Source: an uncultured Opitutia bacterium
Lineage (GTDB): Bacteria; Verrucomicrobiota; Verrucomicrobiia; Opitutales; Opitutaceae
Reading direction: 5' to 3'
Assembly (NCBI GenBank): GCA_903938935.1
Contig: CAJAFD010000504.1
Coordinates: 1 to 25,103, forward strand
Length of the DNA: 25,103 bases
A model generated the notes under the pieces. It saw only the letters and a list, made by a program, of their open reading frames with translations. It did not search any database and had not been told where the DNA came from. Of this stretch, positions 7,068-14,373 are shown piece by piece (position 1 is the stretch's first letter; each line of letters begins with the position of its first letter). The translations under genes were made by a program, and so were the position numbers.

Positions 7068-9320
7068 TTGGATAACCCATCTGCTTCTATGACATATCCC
7101 ATGTTGCCCCGTCGCTCATGTCTGCCTTTTTTTCTCGATTTGATCGCGAGAATCATCGCGCGTTTACTTTATAAAGTACGGACCAGCGGCTCAGAAAATA
7201 TTCCGGCGCAGGGCGGTGTCTTGTTAATTGCCAATCATCTTTCGTATGCGGATGTTGTGGTTTTGCAGTTGGGATGTCCTCGTCCCATTTATTTTGTGGG
7301 ATATGACGGCCTAAAACATAACGCGTTTTTCGAGTGGGTTTTTTCCATCAGCGGCTCCATCGCGATTTCTTCGGCTCAACCGCGTGCGGGTATCAAGGCG
7401 GCCGTGGCTGCGCTCAAAGCTGGCGAGGTTGTGTGTGTGTGCCCTGAGGGTAATATTTCACGCACGGGGCAGTTGATGGCGATCCAGCGGGGATTTGAGG
7501 TCATGGCGCGCCAGGCGAATGTACCCGTCGTTGCTGCTGCGATAGATGGCTTGTGGGGTTCTGTTTTTTCATTTTCGGGTAACACTTACCTGTGGAAGTG
7601 GCCGCGATTGAAACCTACGCCGGTGTTTATCGCATTTGGTCGAGCGACTGCGCCGGAGCAAGTGAGTGTGGGTTGGGCTCGGCTGGAGTTGCTTGATCTG
7701 GGCCGAGTGGCCTTTGAGGAACGGCCCGTTTTGAAACGCCATCTGGGCCGTGAAAGTGTGCGGGCATTAACTAAGATGCCCTGGCGTCTGCAGTTGGTGG
7801 ATCGGACAGCGGAGCGGCGCGAGGTGACGCGTGCGCAACTCTATGCGGCGGTAGCCGTGTTATCTCGACGTATCCGTGCGACTATTACCGAAAAGCGGGT
7901 GGGGATCGTGCTTCCTCCTGGCGCGGGTGCGTTTATCGCTAACTTGGCGATTTTGGCGGCTGGTAAAGTCCCCGTTAATCTTAATTTTACGACATCCCGC
8001 GAAAGCCTTGAGGCGAGTTTTAAGCTCGGTGATATACATACCATCATCAGTGCGGAAGCCATGCGCGTGAAGTTGCCGACTTTCCCTTGGCTTGATCGCA
8101 CGCTAGACCTTAAAACCGAGATCGCCCTAGCGGGAGGAAAGAAGGCGATGGCTCCATGGTTGCTGGCTGCTTGGATTTTGCCAAATCAGTGGTGCGCCGA
8201 TTTGCTGAGATTGCCGATGGAGGGCGATCGTGGCGAAGCAGGGCTCTTGTTTACGAGCGGAAGTTCAGGCGAACCCAAGGGCGTTATCCTGTCCCATCGA
8301 AATATTTTAGCGAATTGTACGCAGATTTCCTCGATCTCAATTTTGCCGGAAACATGCACGGTTATCGGATGCTTGCCGATTTTTCATAGCTTTGGATTTA
8401 CCGCCACACTCTGGTATCCGATTTTGCGCGGCTGTCTGGTGGTGACGGTGCCAAGTCCGCTCGATACGAGGAAAATCATCGATGCGATCCGGGATGAAAA
8501 AGCTACGTCTTTAATCGGCGCGCCGACCTTCATTCGGCCAATTCTTAAGAAAGCTCAACCGGGCGAATTGCGCACGCTCAACTTGGTGGTGACTGGAGCC
8601 GAAAAACTGACCGATGATCTGTCACGTGGTTTCCTGGAGCGTTTTCACCTAAATATTTTGCAGGGCTATGGTCTCACTGAGACGACGCCGGCGGCGAATT
8701 TGAATCAACCGCATCCTCCCATCATGGCGACGACTAATGAGCCGCAAGAAGGGCGCAGAGACGGGTCGGTGGGGCGGTTGGTGCCAGGGATGAGTGCGCG
8801 TATCGTAGATCCCGATACGTGGACTGAATTGCCGCTGGAGGCGACTGGGATGGTGCTGCTGCGGGGCGCCAATGTGTTTGCGGGTTATCTCAACGACGAG
8901 GAGAAGACGCGGTTGGCTTTCCGTGATGGTTGGTTTGTGACGGGAGATCTTGGTCGTTTTGACGAAGAGGGTTTTCTCTACATCGAAGGCCGACTCTCTC
9001 GTTTTTCAAAAATTGGAGCCGAGATGGTGCCACACGGAACCATCGAGCAGAAGATCTTGGAGGTTTTCGATCTCGTGCACTTGGAAACTTATGCTGCGGT
9101 CGTGATGGGCGTGCCCGATGCGGCAAAGGGCGAGTCATTGGTGTTGCTGACGACGATTGTGCTGGATGCCGCGGAGGTGCGCGAGCGGCTCTTGGCCGCT
9201 GGATTTGCGGCCCTGTGGATTCCTCGCCATATTCATAAGGTTGAGAAAATCCCGGTGCTTGGTTCCGGAAAGTTGGACTTGAAGGAGTGTCGGCGTATCG
9301 CGCTCGAAGCGGTGGCTTGA
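7068..9320 (+). CDS. aas: Aas-like acyltransferase fused to acyl-ACP synthetase
   Basis: A two-domain enzyme of 750 residues. Residues about 20-215 are a PlsC-type acyltransferase: NHLSYAD (57-62 is the H-x4-D catalytic motif) and EGNISRTG (127-134). Residues about 245-750 are an adenylate-forming acyl-activating domain: phosphate loop TSGSSGEPKG (396-405), GYGLTET (533-539), TGDLG (625-629) and the C-terminal catalytic lysine in GSGKLDL (Lys735). The fusion matches E. coli Aas (719 residues), which activates free fatty acid onto acyl carrier protein and re-acylates lysophosphatidylethanolamine at the inner membrane. The order and motifs are complete. E. coli Aas has extra membrane helices; here only short hydrophobic stretches are visible. 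The domains may have another lysolipid or acceptor. The start is TTG with a good ribosome binding site. The DEAD-box gene follows in the same direction. Confidence 0.88.
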   Translation: MDNPSASMTYPMLPRRSCLPFFLDLIARIIARLLYKVRTSGSENIPAQGGVLLIANHLSYADVVVLQLGCPRPIYFVGYDGLKHNAFFEWVFSISGSIAISSAQPRAGIKAAVAALKAGEVVCVCPEGNISRTGQLMAIQRGFEVMARQANVPVVAAAIDGLWGSVFSFSGNTYLWKWPRLKPTPVFIAFGRATAPEQVSVGWARLELLDLGRVAFEERPVLKRHLGRESVRALTKMPWRLQLVDRTAERREVTRAQLYAAVAVLSRRIRATITEKRVGIVLPPGAGAFIANLAILAAGKVPVNLNFTTSRESLEASFKLGDIHTIISAEAMRVKLPTFPWLDRTLDLKTEIALAGGKKAMAPWLLAAWILPNQWCADLLRLPMEGDRGEAGLLFTSGSSGEPKGVILSHRNILANCTQISSISILPETCTVIGCLPIFHSFGFTATLWYPILRGCLVVTVPSPLDTRKIIDAIRDEKATSLIGAPTFIRPILKKAQPGELRTLNLVVTGAEKLTDDLSRGFLERFHLNILQGYGLTETTPAANLNQPHPPIMATTNEPQEGRRDGSVGRLVPGMSARIVDPDTWTELPLEATGMVLLRGANVFAGYLNDEEKTRLAFRDGWFVTGDLGRFDEEGFLYIEGRLSRFSKIGAEMVPHGTIEQKILEVFDLVHLETYAAVVMGVPDAAKGESLVLLTTIVLDAAEVRERLLAAGFAALWIPRHIHKVEKIPVLGSGKLDLKECRRIALEAVA

Positions 9321-9395
9321 TTCTGGGGCAAAGCGAGAAAGGCGCAGCCGTATATTTTACGTTTCCATAGTCATAAGGTGGCGTCATCCACAGGT

Positions 9396-10751
9396 ATGTC
9401 GTTTTCTCAACTTGGTCTTTCCGCGCCGTTGCTTCGTGCCATCGCGGAGAAGAACTACGTCGATCCTACACCGATCCAAGCGGCGGCGATTCCGGTCATT
9501 TTAAGAGGCGCTGATGTGCGTGCATCGGCGCAGACGGGCTCAGGCAAGACCGCGGCCTACGTGCTGCCACTCTTGCAGGGTTTGGCGTTGCGACGGCGTG
9601 AGCCGGGGCGTTGGGTGCGCGCGTTGATTTTGGTGCCGACACGCGAACTCGCCGCCCAGGTGGGGGAAGCGGTGAGGCGCTATGGTCGATTTTTACCTGA
9701 GCCCATCAAAACTTTAGTGGTGTACGGTGGTGTATCGATAAATCCGCAGATGATGGCCTTGGGTGGTGGAGCGGATGTGTTGGTGGCCACGCCTGGACGC
9801 TTGTTGGATTTGATCGATCACAACGCGGTTTCGCTGCAGGCGGTTTCGGTGCTGGTGCTCGATGAGGCCGATCGGTTGCTCGCGCTCGGCTTTGCGGAAG
9901 AATGGGGACGCATCGCGAAGTGTTTGCCGGTCGAGCGTCAGAGTTTGCTTTTTTCGGCGACATTTCCACCGGCCGTAACTGCTTTGGCCGATGCTTTATT
10001 GCGGGACCCGCACGTCATCGAGATGGCACCCGTTGTTAAAGCAGAGCCCCAGATCGAGGAGCGTGCGATTGAAGTGGATGCACCGCGGCGCACCCAGTTG
10101 CTGCGTTTTTTAACAGAGGAAAACAAATGGACGCGGGTGCTGGTTTTTGTCGCGACCAAATATGCCACCGAGCATGTCGCGGATAAACTACGTCGAGCCG
10201 GACTCGACGCGACGGCGTTGCACGGCGAATTGAGCCAAGGTGCGCGCACGCAGGCGCTGGCTGATTTTAAGGCGGGTCGAGTTCGTCTGTTGATCGCGAC
10301 GGATTTAGCAGCGCGCGGGCTCGATATTGAGGAGCTGCCGGTCGTAGTGAATTACGATTTGCCGCGTTCCGCCGTCGATTATGTGCATCGAATTGGGCGA
10401 ACCGGACGGGCGGGTGCACGCGGTGTGGCCGTGAGTTTTGTCAGCGCGGAAACGCATGCGCATTTTCACCTGATTGAAAAGCGCAACGCTCGTGGTATGC
10501 TGCGCGAACAGATTGACGGATTTGAACCGGTCGAAATTGAGCCTCCCGTTCCGGTCGTGCCAGGTGGCGGCGGAGTAAAAGGGAAACGAAAAAGCAAAAA
10601 AGATAAACTGCGCGAAGCCGCAGGGTTGGCTTTACCGGTTAATCTCGGGACTAAGAGCGTTATTTCAACGGAACCTGTCTTCAAGGAGTCCGAGCCGAAG
10701 GAGTTTTTTCCTTGGGCGCAGCGCGTGATGGTCGGACGGCGGATGCGCTAA
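9396..10751 (+). CDS. DEAD-box ATP-dependent RNA helicase
   Basis: A protein of 451 residues from ATG 9396; a GTG at 9378 would add six residues, and 'MSFSQLGLS' is the normal beginning of RhlE-type helicases. Numbered from 9396: Q-motif near 'DPTPIQAAAIP' (about 23-33), Walker A AQTGSGKT (45-52), PTRELAAQ (82-89), TPGR (132-135), DEAD (156-159), SAT (187-189), and a second RecA lobe with 'ATDLAARGLD' and 'HRIGRTGR'. The full helicase core is present. The tail (last about 80 residues) has a short basic stretch 'KGKRKSKKDKLR', probably for RNA binding, shorter than the tail of many RhlE proteins. The likely role is RNA remodelling in ribosome assembly or mRNA decay, in the cytoplasm. It could be RhlE- or DbpA-like; the paralogue cannot be decided by eye. 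It is convergent with coaD across 16 bases. Confidence 0.93.
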   Translation: MSFSQLGLSAPLLRAIAEKNYVDPTPIQAAAIPVILRGADVRASAQTGSGKTAAYVLPLLQGLALRRREPGRWVRALILVPTRELAAQVGEAVRRYGRFLPEPIKTLVVYGGVSINPQMMALGGGADVLVATPGRLLDLIDHNAVSLQAVSVLVLDEADRLLALGFAEEWGRIAKCLPVERQSLLFSATFPPAVTALADALLRDPHVIEMAPVVKAEPQIEERAIEVDAPRRTQLLRFLTEENKWTRVLVFVATKYATEHVADKLRRAGLDATALHGELSQGARTQALADFKAGRVRLLIATDLAARGLDIEELPVVVNYDLPRSAVDYVHRIGRTGRAGARGVAVSFVSAETHAHFHLIEKRNARGMLREQIDGFEPVEIEPPVPVVPGGGGVKGKRKSKKDKLREAAGLALPVNLGTKSVISTEPVFKESEPKEFFPWAQRVMVGRRMR

Positions 10752-10767
10752 TCTCGCGGGGTATCAC

Positions 10768-11247
10768 TCAAAGCGCGTAGGCTTTTTTGAGTTCAGCGGC
10801 CACGTTGGGCGGGACGAAGTGGCTGATGTCACCGCCGAATTTGGCGACTTGTTTAACGAGCGTCGAGCTGGTGTAGCTGAATTGCTCGTTGGGCATGACA
10901 AAGATGGTCTCAATCTTGGGCTGCAGGTGGCGGTTCATGAGCGCCATGTTGAATTCGAATTCAAAATCAGAGAGCGCGCGTAGTCCGCGAATGATGGCAT
11001 CGGCTTTCTGAGCCAGTGCGAAATCGACGAGCAAGCCGCCGAAAATAACCGCGCTGACGTTGGGCAACTGGGCGAGATTGGGCATGAGCATCGCGAGGCG
11101 TTGCTCGGGTGTGAAGAGCGGGCCTTTGCCGGCGTTTTGGGCTACGGCGACGGTTACGTGATCAAATAATTTCGCGGCGCGCCCGAGGACGTCGAGGTGG
11201 CCGTAGGTGATGGGGTCAAACGTGCCGGGATAGATGCAGTGGCGCAT
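10768..11247 (-). CDS. coaD: Phosphopantetheine adenylyltransferase
   Basis: A protein of 159 residues, the usual length for CoaD. It transfers AMP from ATP to 4'-phosphopantetheine, the penultimate step of coenzyme A synthesis, in the cytoplasm. 'YPGTFDPITYGH' (residues 6-17) is the nucleotidyltransferase signature with the T-x-G-H motif; 'IRGLRALSDFEFEFNMALMN' and 'YTSSTLVKQVAKFGGDIS' are characteristic of the family. The ATG start fits the family N-terminus. It is divergent from pgsA across 159 bases and convergent with the helicase. Confidence 0.97.
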   Translation of the reverse strand: MRHCIYPGTFDPITYGHLDVLGRAAKLFDHVTVAVAQNAGKGPLFTPEQRLAMLMPNLAQLPNVSAVIFGGLLVDFALAQKADAIIRGLRALSDFEFEFNMALMNRHLQPKIETIFVMPNEQFSYTSSTLVKQVAKFGGDISHFVPPNVAAELKKAYAL

Positions 11248-11406
11248 AACAAGGTTGCTGAATCGAATCCTAACTCGGGGGGATCTGGCGATGCTGATTT
11301 AATCACGGGTCCGCGCGCCACGAAATTTTAAGGAAGTTGCCGTGAGATGCGCTCAAGGATTGATTTCAAGCGATCCGCGTGCGTTGGTGACGTCTCTGAT
11401 TCAGCG

Positions 11407-12009
11407 ATGACCACGTTGCCCAACATACTTACGTTTTCCCGTTTGCCTGCGATGTTTGCGATCGTGGCGCTCATGAATGCAGAATTTCAATGGGCGGCGA
11501 CGAGCGCGTTTTGGCTTTTTATCGCGGCGGCGCTCACGGATTGGCTCGATGGCAAGATCGCGCGCGAGAGCAATTCGGTCTCTACGTTTGGGCGTTTTAT
11601 GGATGCGGTGATCGATAAGGTCATGGTGCTCGGCATTATGATCGCGTTTGTCGCGGGCACAGGCTACTTCATGGGTTATAAGACTACCGGGATGCTTTTG
11701 TTGCTCTGTATCCTGGGTCGAGAATTTATGGTTTCAGGATTGCGTATGGTCGCTGCGACCAAGGGTATCGTAATCGAAGCTGATGCGGGCGGTAAGGTGA
11801 AGACCTTCATTCAGCTCAATGCGATCGGTTGGTTGCTGGGCGCACGCATGCTCGAGCAGGATTTTTCTAATTTATTTTCGGGTGAGGCGCGCTGGCAGGT
11901 GACTGCGGTGCATGGGCTCGGCCTTTTTCTTTTCGGGCTTTCGGCGGTGCTGACGATGACTTCAGGGTACACTTATTTTCGGCGTCATGGGCGCGTCGTG
12001 CTAGATTGA
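11407..12009 (+). CDS. pgsA: CDP-diacylglycerol-glycerol-3-phosphate 3-phosphatidyltransferase
   Basis: A membrane enzyme of 200 residues making phosphatidylglycerol phosphate from CDP-diacylglycerol and glycerol 3-phosphate. The CDP-alcohol phosphotransferase motif is complete: Asp45, Asp48-Gly49, Ala52-Arg53, Gly62, Asp66 and Asp70 (D-G-x2-A-R-x8-G-x3-D-x3-D). About five to six hydrophobic segments surround it. The open frame extends to an ATG at 11347, but 'TTLPNILTFSR' after the ATG at 11407 is the normal N-terminus, so the shorter start was taken. The next gene, 22 bases on, encodes the following enzyme of the pathway. Confidence 0.93.
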   Translation: MTTLPNILTFSRLPAMFAIVALMNAEFQWAATSAFWLFIAAALTDWLDGKIARESNSVSTFGRFMDAVIDKVMVLGIMIAFVAGTGYFMGYKTTGMLLLLCILGREFMVSGLRMVAATKGIVIEADAGGKVKTFIQLNAIGWLLGARMLEQDFSNLFSGEARWQVTAVHGLGLFLFGLSAVLTMTSGYTYFRRHGRVVLD

Positions 12010-12031
12010 GCAGCGCGAAATCGGAACCGTG

Positions 12032-12550
12032 ATGCGCTTGCAGCAACCGAGTTGGCCGCGATTTTTACCCACGTGGTGGGTGGTCAATCTGGCTACACTG
12101 GGAGGGGCGGGGCGAGTCTTGCCGGCGCCGGGAACTTGGGGTTCGTTGCTTGGGCTCGGTTATGCCGCGAGTTTGGTACTGGGTTTGAGGCTTGGCGCGT
12201 TTGAGGTTTTGGCGTTGAGCGCGGTTTCGAGTTATCTGGCCGTTGCAATCTGCGGTGAGGCTGAGGTTCGGCTCGGTCGATCGGATCCAGGCGAAATTAT
12301 TTTGGACGAATTTGTGGCGATGCCGTTGTGTTTTCTAGGTTGGTCTGAGCTGACGGTGGGTATCTCAAACGGAGTCGTCCTGCTCGCCGGTTTCACCTTG
12401 TTTCGTTTTTTTGATATTGTGAAACCACTGGGAATCTCACGGCTGCAACGTTGGCCCGCGGGTTGGGGCGCAGTGGTCGATGATCTGGCGGCGGCGTTGG
12501 CTACGTGTGGCGTGCTGCACCTCGGTCACGCGTTGTGGTTGGTTCGTTGA
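12032..12550 (+). CDS. pgpA: Phosphatidylglycerophosphatase A
   Basis: A membrane protein of 172 residues, PgpA family, removing phosphate from phosphatidylglycerol phosphate to give phosphatidylglycerol. Conserved elements: 'LPAPGTWGSL' (about 30-39), 'DPGEIILDEFV' (85-95, with Asp85, Glu88, Asp92, Glu93 as likely metal ligands), 'FRFFDIVKP' (124-132) and 'GAVVDDL' (Asp150-Asp151). The ATG at 12032 is preceded by GGAA at 12023-12026; a GTG at 12029 is a less likely start. It sits 22 bases after pgsA, so the two successive steps of the pathway are probably co-transcribed. It is convergent with the NusG-like gene across 26 bases. Confidence 0.92.
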   Translation: MRLQQPSWPRFLPTWWVVNLATLGGAGRVLPAPGTWGSLLGLGYAASLVLGLRLGAFEVLALSAVSSYLAVAICGEAEVRLGRSDPGEIILDEFVAMPLCFLGWSELTVGISNGVVLLAGFTLFRFFDIVKPLGISRLQRWPAGWGAVVDDLAAALATCGVLHLGHALWLVR

Positions 12551-12576
12551 GGCCAGCCTCAGTGTGTCGCTGCGTT

Positions 12577-13080
12577 TTAGGGAAGCGCGACGAGATGTTC
12601 GACGGGGACTTTTACGAGGAGTCCTTGTTGTAGAACGTCGACCGAGAGAACGATACCGTGCGGATTGGCGGGGTCATCTACGTAACCTTCGAGGCCGTTA
12701 AGCGGGCCACTGACGATTTTGACGCGGCGGCCTTTCGTGAAAAGGGGCATCACACTGATTTGATAGCCGGAGGCTATAATGGCCTTAACATCGGCAAGTT
12801 GGCGGAGAAAGGTCGATTCGTCGGTGACGGTTATGGCGCGCGCGAGCAAATCCTGTTGGTAGATGCGCGATTTTAATTCTAACGGAACGCAGGCAAAAAC
12901 GTAGCCGGGGAAAAGTGGCTTGGTGTGTTTTTTGGTCTCTTTGGCGTAGTGACGGACGCTGATGACAAGGGGTAAATAATGTTCGAATCTCTCAGCGGCC
13001 ATGAGAGCGGCGAATTTTTTTTCGCAGCGTGGTTTGGCATGGCAGACGAACCAGGTGGGCTTGGCGGGATCGATGGTCAA
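12577..13080 (-). CDS. NusG-family (RfaH-like) transcription factor paralogue
   Basis: A protein of 167 residues if it starts at the TTG at 13080. An ATG at 13182 would add 34 residues, but that part overlaps the end of aroQ in another frame and has no NusG-like sequence. The N-terminal NGN domain shows 'PTWFVCHAKPRCEKKF' and 'KPLFPGYVFA'; the C-terminal KOW domain has 'KGRRVKIVSGPLNGLEGYV' (about 117-134). Such factors bind RNA polymerase and alter pausing or termination. The length and divergent sequence suggest a specialised paralogue of the RfaH/LoaP kind rather than housekeeping NusG, which normally sits next to secE and ribosomal genes. Paralogues of this kind often serve long exopolysaccharide or secondary-metabolite operons; none is visible here. 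It follows aroQ by 44 bases, the last of five co-directional genes. Confidence 0.85.
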   Translation of the reverse strand: MTIDPAKPTWFVCHAKPRCEKKFAALMAAERFEHYLPLVISVRHYAKETKKHTKPLFPGYVFACVPLELKSRIYQQDLLARAITVTDESTFLRQLADVKAIIASGYQISVMPLFTKGRRVKIVSGPLNGLEGYVDDPANPHGIVLSVDVLQQGLLVKVPVEHLVALP

Positions 13081-13124
13081 GGAGTGGAAGTGCGTGGCTG
13101 ACCGGCGGGCGGATGTTGAGCGAT

Positions 13125-13556
13125 TTAGAGCGTTTTGAGTTTGTGCAGTGCTTCCACGTAGCCCGGAAAGCCTTTGCCGCAAATCATGGCTCGGCAGGCG
13201 CCGGCGGTCATAGACGTGTGACGGAATTTTTCGCGCTTTTTGATATCAGAAATATGAACTTCGATAGCAGGCTTATCCGAGGCGGCTAGTGCGTCACGCA
13301 GCGCGATACTGGTATGGGAGTAGGCGCCAAAATTTACGATGAAAGCCTCGATGCCGCGATCAGTGAGGGCGTGGATTTTTTCGACGAGAGCGCCTTCGTG
13401 GGCGGATTGGAAAAACGTAGTGGTGAAGCCGAGTTTTTTCGCTTCGGTCCGGATCACAGTTTCAAGGTCCTTGAGCGTGGCGCGGCCGTAGATCTCGGGT
13501 TGGCGTTTACCGAGGCGGTCGAGGTTGGGGCCGTGGAGAATCGCGATGCGTTTCAT
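13125..13556 (-). CDS. aroQ: Type II 3-dehydroquinate dehydratase
   Basis: A protein of 143 residues, standard for the type II enzyme, which converts 3-dehydroquinate to 3-dehydroshikimate in the shikimate pathway. The active-site positions are all present and nearly match the numbering in the M. tuberculosis enzyme: Arg18, Tyr23 (lid, 'GKRQPEIYG'), Asn75, His81 ('NFGAYSHTS'), His101 ('EVHIS') and Arg112 ('FRHTS'). Two common positions differ: the usual 'INPGA' is 'VNFGA', and the usual 'QSNHEG' is 'QSAHEG'. Neither removes a catalytic residue. It lies 62 bases after the NIF3-like gene on the same strand, with a short inverted repeat in that gap. Confidence 0.96.
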   Translation of the reverse strand: MKRIAILHGPNLDRLGKRQPEIYGRATLKDLETVIRTEAKKLGFTTTFFQSAHEGALVEKIHALTDRGIEAFIVNFGAYSHTSIALRDALAASDKPAIEVHISDIKKREKFRHTSMTAGACRAMICGKGFPGYVEALHKLKTL

Positions 13557-13581
13557 GGTTGGAAAAAATGCAGTGCACGAT

Positions 13582-13595
13582 AACTGACATCAGTT
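13582..13595. repeat. Short inverted repeat before aroQ
   Basis: AACTGA (13582-13587) and TCAGTT (13590-13595) form a perfect 6-bp dyad with a two-base centre, 26 bases upstream of the aroQ start. It could be a protein-binding site, or a chance palindrome; no T-run follows, so it is not a terminator. Confidence 0.3.
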
Positions 13596-13618
13596 GCCAA
13601 GGTCGCTTTGTCCGAAAG

Positions 13619-14371
13619 TTAGAGGGGGTTTTCGGTGGCGATAAATTCCCATGGTAGTCCGAAGCGAGCACTGAGTTCGGCGGCGAGGGCTTTCACGGCG
13701 TGAACTTCAGTCGCGTAGTGCCCACAGAGGTACAGGTTGAGGTGATTTTCTTGGGCGAAGTTAAAATGCTCTTCGCGCAGTTCGCCGGTGACGAGGGTGT
13801 CGCAACCGGTGGCGCCCAGCGAGGCGAGGGCGCTGTTGCCGCTGCCGCTGCAAATTGCGATTTCGTTAGGTGTCGTCGAGCCGTATTCGATCGCGATCAC
13901 GCGTGGGTAGAGGGATTCGAGTTTGGATCGCAGGTTGTTTCGGTCGGTCGAGTTTGAGGCAATGGCACCAATGTCGCCGCCTTCGTTGGGGAGCCAGCCG
14001 CGGGTTGGCGTGAGCTCGAGCTGGTGGGCCATGAGGGCGTTGTTGCCTAGCTCCGGATGGGCATCGAGTGGGAGGTGGCTCGAATAGAGTGCGCAATCGG
14101 CGCGGATGAGCGTGGCGACGCGATCGTAAATGGGACCGGTGAGCGGCCGCGGCATGTCCCAATACATGCCATGATGTACGATTAGAAAATCAATGCCCGC
14201 GGCGGCAGCTTTTTGAAATGGGATCACGCCGGAATCCACGGCGGCGCCAATTTTACTCACATGACCTGAGTTGGCCACTTGCAGGCCGTTGAAGGCGCCG
14301 GGTGCGTCTTTGAAGGCGGCGCGACGGGTGCGTTGGTCGCAATAGGCGACGAGATCGGAGAGGGAGGGCAT
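13619..14371 (-). CDS. NIF3-like dinuclear metal protein
   Basis: A protein of 250 residues of the NIF3/YbgI (DUF34) family, toroidal proteins with a two-metal centre whose exact reaction is still uncertain (often labelled GTP cyclohydrolase I type 2 homologue). Visible metal-site elements: 'VHHGMYWD' (His66-His67), 'YSSHLPLDAHPELGNN' in the middle, and 'LCGHYATEVHAVKALA' near the C-terminus with the last His and Glu ligands. The ATG at 14371 is the family start; the frame is open far upstream, but that part overlaps the permease in another frame. Only two bases separate this start from the permease stop, so the two are probably translated in coupling. The length agrees with E. coli YbgI (247 residues). 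Confidence 0.92.
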   Translation of the reverse strand: MPSLSDLVAYCDQRTRRAAFKDAPGAFNGLQVANSGHVSKIGAAVDSGVIPFQKAAAAGIDFLIVHHGMYWDMPRPLTGPIYDRVATLIRADCALYSSHLPLDAHPELGNNALMAHQLELTPTRGWLPNEGGDIGAIASNSTDRNNLRSKLESLYPRVIAIEYGSTTPNEIAICSGSGNSALASLGATGCDTLVTGELREEHFNFAQENHLNLYLCGHYATEVHAVKALAAELSARFGLPWEFIATENPL

Positions 14372-14373
14372 GG

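Noticed and set aside
7430..7441. (TG)6 dinucleotide run in the acyltransferase gene
   Set aside because: It encodes the conserved Val-Cys stretch just before the EGxxSRxG motif; six units is short and explained by codon choice.
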